From contig NC_030851.1 of the NCBI RefSeq assembly GCF_000208745.1, positions 16,629,754 through 16,693,753 on the forward strand: DNA of 64,000 bases, in the 5' to 3' direction. Shown here piece after piece: positions 35,362 to 46,617 of the stretch; the stretch's first letter is position 1; each line of letters starts with the position of its first letter. Source of the DNA: Theobroma cacao. Its lineage: Eukaryota; Streptophyta; Magnoliopsida; Malvales; Malvaceae. Under the pieces are notes generated by a model that was not told the origin of the DNA, ran no database searches, and worked only from the letters and a program-made list of their open reading frames with translations. The translations under genes and the position numbers were made by a program.

Positions 35362-35524
35362 AGATACGTGTGTTATAGAAAGTTCATGAATATGAAAATT
35401 GTTGAAATGCATGTGAAATTTGACATGTTAAACTTTGGGAAATTATATGAGTTTCATGTTGTGTTGGTCATGTGAACAGGGTGGCTTTTGTTTGAGGGAA
35501 TGGGAAATTTTTGCTGGTGCCCTG

Positions 35525-35913
35525 TTTCTCGTTGCAGCAAGAAACTCTCAGGTTGGAGGGGTAAGACTAGCCGAAAATCTCGCTACAGCAAGAATGTATT
35601 CTCGTTGCAGTGAGAATGTTACTATAGCTTCTCGCTATAGCGAGAACCTTTCTGTTTTATGACCAAAAATTTTGCTCAATCTCGCTGCAGCGAAAAACTT
35701 TCTGTTTTGCTCCTCATTTGGTTCGGTTGCTACCCTATTTTCCATTTCTTTGGTACCATAGTTGAGCATGGACTTCCAACATTAAGGAATAAATGAATTA
35801 AGTTTAGAAATGAGGAGGTTTGGTGAGAAACCCTTGACCAGTTAAGAAACCCTTTGCTAGATTATAATTTAAGTCAAGTGTCACTGCAGCGGAAAGGCAT
35901 TCTCGCTGCAGCG
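35525..35913. repeat. Cluster of TTCTCGCTGCAGCGAGAA-like palindromes
   Basis: Five degenerate copies lie at 35525-35698, including TTCTCGCTATAGCGAGAA, itself a perfect palindrome with a TATA centre. Two more lie at 35883-35913. Confidence 0.9.
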
Positions 35914-38900
35914 TACTCGTCGTTTATTTGACTTGATTCGCATGAATGCTATTAAAGTTTTCACTCTCCAAATCCTTTGTTAAGCATGGACCCTTTTCAT
36001 AAAGTGATTTACTCATGTGGGGTTTACATGAGGGGTTTAATAAGAACTAAAATAAATTGCGTTATTTTGAAAAATGAATGCATCATGATTTTGTTAAACA
36101 TTCCTTATGGTATGCTTGTTCCCTTCTTGTTCACTCACTGGGTTTATACTCACCATTTTCAAGTTCATGTTCTCAGATCATGAAGTAGCTGGTAACTAGG
36201 TCGAGGTGTCTTCATATATTCGACCCTTGGTAGGTGTTTTGGCATTCAGCAGCTGTACATTCGTCCGAGTCTCTCCTCTAGAAGTCAAGTACTCTTTCGT
36301 TGTGTATAGACAAACCGATGTAAATTATTAAATTATATGTTTAGACCATATATGTACACTTTGATTGGTATGCCACTATGGGTTGGCAAATGTTGGGTAT
36401 TATTTTGATCCAAAGTTATAAAATGTGACTTAGCAACTTTTGATGGAAGGGTGAACAGTTCATAGTAATAGGCTTGCTTGGGCTCAGTGGGCTACGTCCA
36501 TTGGGCCCATCGTCGATCATGGCTCGAATTTTGGGTTGTGACAATTGGTGTAAAATTGATAGTTAAACTTGATAGATACCATTGGAAAGGATTAATATGT
36601 GTGCTAACGTTATAAACAAGTTACCGGTACTTATAATCTAAAGAATTACGCAAACAAAGGATATGAAGAACCTTAGTAAAAATGTGTCAAGATGCAAGTT
36701 AGTAGAATGATGATTCATGATTGAATGAGAAAGAGAAGTTGAAATGATATACACTAAATGCATTGAGTTTAATTTGTTGCTAGGAAAGTTTGCCGTGGTG
36801 GCATACCAGGCGAGGTAACGAGTGACTGGCAAGTAGAAATAGCGAGATACGCACCCGAATCAATAGCAACGAAGCGTCTCGCTATTGTAAAGTGAGTGGG
36901 GGGTGCCTATTTCAAAATTTCCATAGCTATATTGTGTTATACGTTGCATAAACGTTGCCAGATTTCATTAAATGCAATTATGGAAAGCATGAGCTATTAG
37001 CCCCGATAGGCGATTTCTAAATGGATTTATAATGATTTATACACTATTATTGTGGAAAGCATGGGCTGGTAGAACTCGTAGGAAATTGTGGATGCAAGTT
37101 GTTTTGAAAATTGTTTTGGATATATCTATAGATGAGCTATATATGTAAAGTGTTTTAGAAACTGGGAAACCAGCCTTTTATACTGTTTTGCATTCAAAAT
37201 CTGTGCCTTGAATTTTTGTGTGATATGCATAGTTTAAATGCAATTGTTAAATGATTTAAAATGCAAGTTTGGAGCACCAATTTTAGTTCGATCTTTGTAT
37301 AAGAGAATACACCATGCCTTTTTAGGTGAAAAGAAATTTGAAAGGTTATTGAACCTTGTTTTCAAATAGTTTAAAGCAAAAGACTTGGAAACCTCGATTT
37401 GATCTTTTGAAAATGGTTTTGACAAACCAAGTGCTTCGAGAGTAGGCTGACTGTCACTTCGGTTAAGTGTGACCCTCGTGCATGAGTGAGATCTAGCTAG
37501 AGAACCTTTAAGTCACCGACAGGCGGTTAGGCATGGCGAGGGCCACGACCTATGATATGTCTACTTGGCTAGGCCACAAGTGATCCGGTAGAGTGAGACT
37601 CCCGGATGTGAGTGGTAGCGACCGCTTGATTCTTCGATGTCGGCCAACATTGTGGAGACTGCCATGGCTATGGGAATCCGGTGGAGTAAGACTCCCGAAT
37701 TGTTATTACATGGAAGTGGGTCCACGTGTTGATATTATACTTTCCTACTCGAGAGCCTTATGAGTTTTCAATGCGTGCTCTCTTGCATGGTAGAGAGTTG
37801 AGATTTTCTCTACAGCTCCCATTGTTTAAATAAAAGCTTTCAGTGCTTACTTGACAAACATGAGTTGATTTAGGTGGTTGTACACTTTGATTTCTTTACA
37901 TGCCACACATTTTGGGAGCATGCTTACCTTTATACTGTATTTCATATTTTGATCGCGATGATGTTTTCGGTGATTGAAACTCTTTCTGAAACACTTATAT
38001 TCGGCACTATTTTGCGAAAGAAAGCATTGTATTATGATTTTACGATATTATTTTATAAGGCATAAATATCCTCGCAGTTTGGTTTATAAGATTTGCATTT
38101 TATATTATGGTTTTATCATTCAAATGATCTGCTTATTGCTTGTTTCCTATTTTCTCCCTACTCACGGAGCCGATGATCACTAAGTTTGTAAGACTCACCC
38201 CCTTATTTCCCTTTTTTCAGATAGTGATCGGCGTAGCGTGCAATCATCAGCATTTATGGTTCATCGTAGATAAGTAAAGGCATCTCCTAGCATTTCATTC
38301 CAAGTCACTTCACTGCTATAGGTCAAGTCGTAGCACTTTGTTTATTTAATTGTAAATGGATAGTGGCCTTGGTACAAGTATTAAACTGGAGACTTTAGAC
38401 CTCATTGTATATGCTTATGATTATATGTTTTAAAGATCGAATTGATTATTATATTTATGGTTCAAGTTATGATATGAAAGAATATGGTTTAAGCACTAAT
38501 ATGGAATGGTGATCGTATAAGTGAGCTAATGGGTATTTCTAGTAAAGCTTGTTCGAGATTTGATAGGTTTACCCGCAATTCTCGAACACCGATAATGATC
38601 GAAGAGCAGTCGTTACATGGATTTATGGCTAAATTTCATTGGATGATGTTTTATTTGAATATTATAAGCTAAATTATTTTTCTAGGATTATGGTGGATTT
38701 TAACATGTAGTCTGAATATTTGTTTCTTTTTTATTTATCACGAATGGGTATTGTTTTACTTATTCAAATCTATTCTTAATGCTTTTAATTGCCTGATCAA
38801 CAATTAATTAATTTATAAATCTAATTGAAACTCGACAGAGAAATTTTAGGTTGGACTAAGATTTGAATAGTGTATGTTCACATCACTTAGTTTATCTAAT

Positions 38901-41003
38901 TCACGATTCGAGTAAACTTACACCAATTACCATACATAGTCAAATTAGAACACTAACTTAATGAACTTAATTTAATTGATTCCTATAGACATAAAGTGAA
39001 CTAATTAATGTGAGCATCTTCATGAAGACTTGTATATAGTTTTGGATCCTAGGTTAGTAAAAACACCCAAGAAGATAAATAATAAAAGAAGCTGGCATTG
39101 TAACGACCGCCCCTCGATCGCTATCGGCATCCGAGTCTTGTGAGGGAACCTGCCAAGTCTCGAACAAGCCTTATTCGAAACCTTTGTTGTAACAATGAAC
39201 TCATTCCAACGATATCTATAATTACTTGAGCCATATATCTTTTTTGTTACATAATTTGAACAATAGCCATAATAAATCAAGTTAACCTTTATTCCACATA
39301 ATTGTAAAAGTACATCAAGTTCTTTAATATCCAACCATACATTTACGTTAACACTATTTACAATCAAATTAGGCTACGAATGACTCGACCTCTAGCAGCG
39401 GAGTGACTCAGAATAAAATGCTATGAGATGTCGTTACCTATCCGTAGTGGACCATAAGTGTCGATGATTGCACGATAGGCCGATCACTATCTGCAAAAAG
39501 GAAAATAAGGAGGTGAGTCTCACAGATTCAATGATCATCGGCTCCGTGAGCAGGGCGTAGATGGGAAACAAGCATAAAACAGATAAGTTTGAACATTAAA
39601 AACATATGAATATGTATAAACAATTTAAAATCAAATGGGGTATTTATGCCTTACAATTAAATCCAAAAGTGTTGATGCAAATAATCATTTCAAGTAATGT
39701 ATTAAAACGAGTGTAAGAAAAACATTTCTACCGTCGAAATCATTTAACATCTTTACTCACATCAAATCAGTATAATCACGCACTCTCCTATGAAATCAAA
39801 TATTATCAAAGCTTTACACAAATTCGCAAATCGCCTCATATGCTAGGAGTTAAATCCAACATCATAGTATAAATAAGGGAGCTATAGAAAATCTTATAGT
39901 TCTCACCATGCGAAAGAATACAAGTTTAAAAACCCAAAGAGATGCCACTCTCGAGTAGGTAATCGTAAAAAATAACTCGTGGACCCACTTCCACATAATA
40001 ACATTCGAAAGCTCTACTCCACCGAATTCCATAGCCATGTTAGTGTCGACGATGTTAGTTGACATCGGAGAAATCAAGTGGTCGCAACCGCGTATATCAC
40101 TAGTGGCCTAACCACGTATATCATCCGCTGGCTTTGCCACGTATAATCATAGACCGTGACCCCAGCCACGTTTAACAGCCCATCGGTGACCCAAAGGTTC
40201 TCTAGCTAGAGCTCACTTGTGCACAAGGGTCACACTATCTTGATGTGACATTCAGCCTACTCTTGAATCTCTCAATTTGATAAAACCATTTAAAAATCAA
40301 GTTAGGTTCTCAAAAGCTTATTTAAAATCCATTTCAAAAGTACTAGCCATGGTAACACGATAAAACCTTTTTTTTCGTAAGACTTTTGCATTGTGAAACC
40401 TTTGCATGAGCTTTAGATGTCATTAGCATGGTGATTGTAAGATTCATTCATGAATGCACATCACACAATCAACAAAGCACATTTTGATATAAATCGTAGT
40501 AAAACACTTGTTTCCCTATTTCAAAACCCTTTTTGTATGTAGTTAATATATATACATACAAAACCTTTCTTAAAGAATTGGCAATCACAAGCCTATCATT
40601 CTACCAACTCAATGTGAGACCTCAACCTCTATAGGCTTGTAACTAGGCATAGACACAATAACACAAGCTAGGGGTAGTTTCGTCATTTTCTCTAATAAGC
40701 TCCTAGAAGAAACTTTTATGATATTTTAAGGTCTAAATAGGCATAAGACCACATAAATGATGTGTAATGATGAAAACACAAAGAAAACTAAAAATGATAA
40801 TAATTTTCACAATAGGGGCAAAATGGTCATTTTGCACCTCGAGTCAAAACTTTTGAAAGTTTCGCAAACCCGAGCATGTCTAGACCATTATGGACTTGGT
40901 CTCAGTGTTAAAAGAGTAAAAAGATTGCACAAAGGGTTGCATGAGAACAAGCTAACTAGTCAAGGGCATTTTCGTAATTTTAAGGGAATGGATAAATTTG
41001 AGC

Positions 41004-41011
41004 TATAAATA
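41004..41011 (+). promoter_or_regulatory. LTR TATA box
   Basis: TATAAATA in GAGCTATAAATATCTTC, same context as at 34200. Confidence 0.75.
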
Positions 41012-41828
41012 TCTTCTCCTTCCAGCAGCTTTTTCTTCTTCTTCTCCTCTTAATTCACGTTATTTCCAACCTCCATGGAAGCTTGATATGGAGCTTGCAT
41101 AATTTTCTCTCTCTAACTTTAATTTTCATACCTTTGTGCCCTTTTGACTAGAATCCTTGTATTCTTTCACTCTCTCACTTCAAAACCCTTGATAAATCTT
41201 ATTTCCATACTTTCTCTCACTAGTTGGGCATTTTAGAGAGAGAAAGAGAGAATTACCCCATTTGTTTGGAAGCTATTGGAAAAGAATTCAACCATATAGA
41301 AACCCTAGGGTGAGTGATGAACTAAGCTTGGTTTTTTAACTGTGGATAATAACTAGTAATTGGGATTATAAGCTATTTTATTGTTAAGGATGTTCATTCA
41401 TTTTATAGTGATTAAGATAGTGAACATACATAGCCATTTAAAGTAGCAATTGAAAGCTTGCTAAGGGATAGCTTTTAGAGTTTATAAGTATGAATTGACA
41501 TTAAGGTAATGTTAATTTGATGGCAGGTTCTAACAAAGCCCCATCACCCCAATTGGATCATTAAGGGAATTAGAGTCAGCTAAAGGCTCAACAATATACC
41601 GGTGAGTGAATTGCCTTCAAAACTTGTTTTAGGAATATAATGTATTTGCCACACATTTGAAAGAATTATCAAGTTTTTCATAAAAACAAGTGCCTTGGGA
41701 ACAAGCTTTTGCTAAATGGTTTTATGTTGTGATATGCGATTGCTATGGATTCATGCACTATTGCATTATGATGATATATATATATGTGTGTTGTGCATGA
41801 TGATTGATATTGTGTATGATGATTGTAA

Positions 41829-42012
41829 CCATGTGTGTGCACAATGTGGGGGATGCACATGCCGGTGATGATGGTGGCGTGAGAGATGGATGATGATAGT
41901 TCTCGTGTGCACGATGTGGGGGGATGTACACAATAGCACTGATTGTGCACGATGTGAGGGGATGCACGCGATGGCGTCGGCTATGTGCACGATGTGGGGG
42001 GATGTACATGAG
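41829..42012 (+). repeat. Hairpin minisatellite, second unit type
   Basis: Four irregular units read GTGCACGATGTGGGGGGATG followed by CAC or TACA. GTGCA at one end pairs with TGCAC at the other, and the outer GGCTATGTGC pairs with GTACATGAGCC. Confidence 0.85.
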
Positions 42013-42227
42013 CCGGGTGTGATTATGATGATATTGATGTTTATCTATGTAATTATGCATATCTATACTTATGAAATGAAAGCTCATGAATATGATATAT
42101 GTTTGACATATATGTGAAATTTGATACATTGCACTTTGAGAATTTTCATGTGTTTTATGTTGATTTTGTTGGTTTAGCAGGATGGCCTTTTATTGAGTGA
42201 AGGGAAACCTTTTTTCTTGGTGCTCTG

Positions 42228-42358
42228 TTTCTCGCTGCAGCGAGATTCATTTTCGTTGCAGCGAGAAAGGTATTGTAGCTTCTCGCTGCAATGAGAAACT
42301 TTCTGTTTTGTGACCAAAATTTCACTGTAGCGAGATTGAATCTCGCTGCAGTGAAAAA
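42228..42358. repeat. Cluster of TTCTCGCTGCAGCGAGAA-like palindromes
   Basis: Copies read TTTCTCGCTGCAGCGAGAT, TTTCGTTGCAGCGAGAA, TTCTCGCTGCAATGAGAA, TTCACTGTAGCGAGAT and TCTCGCTGCAGTGAAAA. Changes are mostly C/T or G/A. Confidence 0.92.
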
Positions 42359-43862
42359 CTTTCTGTTTTGCTCCTTCTTTGGTTCGGTTGCTACCTCGTT
42401 TTCCACTTTTTTGATACCATAGTTGAGCATGGACCTCCAACATTACGGAATCAATGATTTAAGTTTAAAATGAGGAGGTTTGGTGAGAAACCCTTGTTCG
42501 CCTAATAACTTAAATCCCAAAGTCGCTGCAGCGGGAAGGCATTCTCGTTGCAGCTAAGATTCGTTGTTGCATTTGACTTGTTTGTGTATCACTGAAGCCT
42601 TCATTTTTTCAAATTATTTGTTATGTATGGGTTCATCATTACCAAGTGATTAATCATTTAAGGGTTTAATGAGGGGTTTTTAATATGAATGAAATTAAAT
42701 TGCATTGTTTTAAAACAACTGCATCATGATTTTAAATTCTTTCTTATTGTTGCTTGTTCCCTTCCTTGTTCACTCACTAAGTTTATACTCACCGTTTTCA
42801 ACTTCATGTTTTCAGATCACGAGGCAGTTGGTAACTAGGTCGAGGTGCCCTTGTAGACTCGACTATTGATAGGTGTCTCGGCATTCAGTAGCTGTACATT
42901 AGTTCGAGTCTCTTCGCTGGAAATCGAGTCTTTTTTTGAGATGTATAGACAAACTTGATGTAAATTATTAAGATACATGTTGTAGGCAATGTACACTTGA
43001 TTGGTATGCCAATATGAGTTTGCATTGTTTAGTATTATTTTGATTCAAAGTTATGAAATGAGACTTAGCAGCTTTTGGTAGAATGATGAACATGTCAGAT
43101 TAATAGGCTTGCTGGGCTAAGTGGACTATGTCCAATGGGCCCATGAGTCGATCATGGCCCGAAATTTGGGTCGTGACACTCCAACTGTCCACAAATTTGC
43201 ATTTTAAGTAAACCAACACGTATAAATATATATATATATATAGTTATGGGAATTTTAAAATAGACACCCTCTACTCACCTTACAATAGCGGGACACTATG
43301 TCGTTATTGATTCGAGTGCATATCTAACTAATTCTACTTGTCGGTCCACGTTACCTCCTCTGGCATGCCACCACAGCACATTTCATTTACTTATACACTT
43401 CCTATCAACCATTCAAACCCAATATACTTAATTATTCACATGCATGGTAGCACATCAAGTAATAAATCCTTAACCTAATTTCATAGTTTTCATCAACCTT
43501 ACTCACAATCATTTAACACGCAATCCACATATTATCAATTAACCAAAGCCAACACGCACAATATAGTCAATTTGCATGCTTACCTCTCGATTTTAGCTTA
43601 CATTCCACATATCATTCACAACTTCCTCACATCTTCGATCACTATTGCTGCCACAAACATAAACAATCAATATACATCTCATTTTTCCTTTCTACTTATG
43701 ATTTCAAGACTAAAACACTTACCCATTGCTTATTTAGCTCCAAAATCACCATTCATTCCAAGATCTACCTACATGCATGTCTCAGGTTCTTTGAATCCTT
43801 GAAGGTTCTGACTACAACAAGCAAAATCTCACATTACAATTAATTTACAAAGCATGCATTTT

Positions 43863-44393
43863 GTGACATCCTCCTCGGGGCCCACCCATGTGGCCTCCCC
43901 ATCTAGGGCCCACTCCAAGGTATTGTTCGGTCTCCCGTTCCCTGCGGTATGTCCCAGCTGCAGCTGCGTACCCAGGATTCGAACCCGAGGCCTTTTGTTT
44001 CCCCCAAAGGGAACGCTTTTAACCATTTCGGCTGCTGAAATGGTTAAAGGTGTTCCCTTCGAGGGAAACAAAAGGCCTCGGGTTCGAATCCTGGGTACGC
44101 AGCTGCAGCTGGGACGTACCGCAGGGAACGAGAGATCGAACAATACCTTGGAGTGGACCCCGGATGGGGAGGCCACATGGGTGGGCCCCGAGGGGGATGT
44201 CCCAAAAAAGTGCCTTTTTACAACTGAAATGGTTAAAGGCGTTCCCTTCGGGGGAAACAAAAGGTCTTGAGTTCGAATCTTGGGTAAGTAGCTGCAGCTG
44301 GGACGTATCGCAGGGAACGGGAGACGGAACAATACCTTGGAGTGGGCCCCGGATGGAGAGGCCACATGGGTGGGCCCCGAGGGGGATGTCACA
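43863..44393. mobile_element. Three tRNA-like SINE units, one inverted
   Basis: Three ~170-bp units: one on the minus strand (43863-44032), two on the plus strand (from about 44034 and 44223). Each has an A-box-like TGGTTAAAGGCG and, about 30 bp on, a B box. The B box is GGTTCGAATCC exactly at 44081-44091 and, inverted, at 43975-43985; it is AGTTCGAATCT at 44270-44280. This spacing fits RNA polymerase III promoters of tRNA-Ser/Leu type. Units 1 and 2 are head to head with only a few bases between, forming a ~170-bp-arm foldback. The outer ends (GTGACATCC / GGATGTCAC) are also inverted. CATTTT and CATTTC flank the block. Confidence 0.72.
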
Positions 44394-46374
44394 CATTTCA
44401 AACAAAAATGGTAATTTTTTTACCTTTCCTTGTCTCGAGTTCACTAGGCTAAACGCTTCTTTCTCTTTTCTTCTTCCTCCTTTCTTCTTTTCTTTCTTTC
44501 TCTTTTCTTCTTTCTTTCAAACCAATTCTCTTTTCTCCTTTCTTAACTCTTCCTCTCCTTTTGGGGGAAGGCTTCACAAAGCCCTCTCCCATCCATTTTC
44601 CTTCCAAATGGGCAGATCTCTCATGAACTCACTTGTTTCTTCACATTTTCTTCCAAAGGTCGAACCTCCACTTTGCATGTTTCTTTTCTTCTCTTTTTGT
44701 TTTATGATGGGCGGACCTCTCAAGGCAAAAGCCTTGAAAATGGCTTTCATTTTCTCATTTTGCCCACACATGGGCGGATTGCCCAAAGTCACATCTTTTT
44801 TTCTTTATTTTCTTTTCTTTTCTTTTCTTTTTCTTCTCCCATGGGTAGATTACCCAAGGCTTGACTATTTTGGCATTTTCCTTTTTCTTTTAGGTGGTTA
44901 AAATCACAAGCCAAGAGAAAAGCTTTTAAAACCTTTCCATCCACTACCTTCATTTTCCATTCTTTCTTCATTTGCATTTCATTTCACATGTATTTCATCT
45001 CCTTTAATTTCTACTTAGCATTCCTTCATTCGGCCACTTATCACCCAATATTGTTTCATGCACATTTCCTTTACCAATAGCCTTTGCCATCCCATAAACC
45101 AATAAGGCTTCATGCATTTTTCCATTCTTGATTCCTATTTAACCACCCTCAAAACCAATAAGATTTCATGCAACTAAATTATTCTTTCTTTTTCTTACCA
45201 AATCACATTGTCAACCTTACTTTGTTTACCATGGGTTATCTTTGCCAAACCATGGTTTTCCTTCACTTAAATACTCTTTATTCTTTTTCTCCTTATCAAC
45301 TTTTGCATGGAGGGGTCCCTCATGTTTCCCACTAACTTCTTACTTTTTGCATGCAATGATTTGCACGTAATAGTAAATTGACATGTACATCTCTTATCCC
45401 ACATAACCTAACTTTCCTTAGTTAGTAAATGCCCATTTAACTTCAAATATTGAAATTGCACAAAGTCTTCAAACTTTTCCTTATTTACCATTCGACCCTC
45501 AAAGCTTTCATCCTTTACAATTTGGTCTTTTCAACGTTTATTTAATTCTAATTTCCTTCTATCTTCCTTCCTTTACACTTGTACAAATAGGATATAAAAT
45601 TTGCACTTCACCAAGGTATCATCATAATATTTAAATATATACTTACCCGCTCTAGCTCTATTTAATAAAGGCACGCGGGCCCCCACTAACGTCGTTTTTC
45701 TTCAAAATATTTCTTACTTCCACTCTCCCACTTAGACAAATTATAAAAATCACACTTCCTTCGTGTAATATATCCAATTTGACGTCAGTATTATTTTAAT
45801 ATTATTTTATCCAATAATTATTAGTTTATTTCAAAATTTTCCTCCAGCTTTCTGGAGCTACAAAATACCTTACTTTGCCCCGGTTCACTTCCGAATCACC
45901 TTTTAACTCACTAATTCATCCTTGATAAAAATATTATTACTTAATTACTATTTTCTCACATGTAAAATATTTTATTTCAAAATACTCCTTTCACTTGTCA
46001 CCGCTCTTTGGCACTTAAATTTAGGTCAATTGATCCTTTGTCTCATCGATAGGGTCTTATTGGCTTCTATACAAAGGTACGGGGTGTTACAGATATTAGA
46101 TAAAATGTTGAATGAACCCATAACCTAGGTCTTTCGTCTATTGTCTTTCTTGATTATATTTAATTACTACTAGTTATTTTAGTATTTATTTTAATTTTTT
46201 TATTAGTTAGTTTTTCTTTAATTTTCAATTACTTAAATAAGATTAATTTGTTATAAAATTTTAGTACTTAGTGAGAATTTGAAAACAAATCCCTGTGGGA
46301 ACGATACTCTACTTCTATTATGTTACTTGTTTGCGATCACGTGCACTTGCGTGAAAATTCGACAATGAGTTTTT

Positions 46375-46391
46375 TGGCATCGTTGCTCGGA
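46375..46391 (+). other. Decayed tRNA-Asp-type primer binding site
   Basis: TGGCATCGTTGCTCGGA corresponds to TGGCGCCGTTGCCGGGGA, the site complementary to the 3' end of tRNA-Asp used by Athila-type elements. Differences are mainly C-to-T and G-to-A. Confidence 0.8.
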
Positions 46392-46617
46392 ATTTTGTTT
46401 TTTTATTATTGGCTAATATTAAATTTCCATAGATTAGTCTTAATTTAAGTTTTATTACTTTGTTTTGCAGGTGTGTTTAGTCGTTGTATGAGAAGAGCAA
46501 AAAGCTTAGAGATTGCACCTTGTGATCCAATAATTGAGAGAACATTCTGAAGACTTCGACAAGAAAATCAATAAGGTTTTGCTCCGATAAATACAATTGC
46601 TGATCAACAGGGTGAAT

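Larger units (their letters stand above)
33809..36543 (+). mobile_element. Nested solo LTR with ATTGG duplication
   Basis: ATTGG at 33804-33808 and 36544-36548. It starts TGTGAGACCTCAACC and ends GGGTTGTGACA. Full module order: U3 palindrome 34014-34031, TATA 34200, donor-like AAGGTAAGC at 34517, minisatellite 35028, AT tract, palindromes 35525-35698 and 35883-35913, acceptor-like TTCTCAG at 36176. Confidence 0.95.
32591..38617 (+). mobile_element. Solo LTR (~3.3 kb net) with TGGAT duplication
   Basis: TGGAT at 32586-32590 and 38618-38622. It starts TGTAACATCTCGTACTTTG and ends GCAGTCGTTACA. It carries a nested solo LTR at 33809-36543. Its 3' part (37440-38250) has repeated GTGAGACTCCCGG words and its own ACTCACCCCC...TTTTTTCAG block before the end. 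Confidence 0.92.
40613..43178 (+). mobile_element. Nested solo LTR (2,566 bp)
   Basis: Flanked by CTCAA (40608-40612) and CTCCA (43179-43183), one mismatch. Starts TGTGAGACCTCAACCTC and ends GGGTCGTGACA. Same family and module as 33809-36543: U3 palindrome 40818-40835 (GCAAAATGGTCATTTTGC), TATA 41004, donor-like GGTGAGT at 41309, minisatellite, palindromes, acceptor-like TTTTCAG ending 42815. Confidence 0.92.
39099..46091 (-). mobile_element. Solo LTR in opposite orientation (~4.4 kb net)
   Basis: The minus-strand LTR starts TGTAACACCCCGTACC at 46091 and ends ...GGTCGTTACA at 39099. It is the same family as 32591-38617, reading toward it. Flanks are GGCAT and GATAT, matching at 3 of 5 bases, so the duplication is doubtful or decayed. 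It contains a nested solo LTR (40613-43178) and the SINE array (43863-44393). Confidence 0.8.
31700..46364 (+). repeat. Athila-type 5' LTR in three pieces
   Basis: It starts TGATAACTCTATTATATAGAG, matching the start of the reverse LTR at 46618-48152 (TGATAACTCTATTTTATAAAG), and ends AAATTCGACA ten bases before the PBS. Pieces: 31700-32590, 38618-39098 and 46092-46364. Removing the insertions gives about 1.64 kb, close to the 1.53 kb of the sister LTR. A weak TATA (TATATTTA) is at 32419. Confidence 0.78.

Noticed and set aside
34962..35475. Proteins rich in Tyr-Ile repeats
   Set aside because: Translations of the AT microsatellite and of the gap inside it.
44041..44091. A tRNA gene
   Set aside because: A- and B-box-like sequences are present but I could not form an acceptor stem or anticodon arm, and the unit is repeated; a SINE fits better.
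43829..44901. Long open frames on both strands over the GC-rich block
   Set aside because: They run through the inverted SINE units and pyrimidine-rich LTR sequence; their length comes from the repeat's base composition.
32591..46091. DNA transposon with terminal inverted repeats TGTAAC...GTTACA
   Set aside because: The left LTR has its own right end and a TGGAT duplication at 38618, so these are two separate solo LTRs in opposite orientation.
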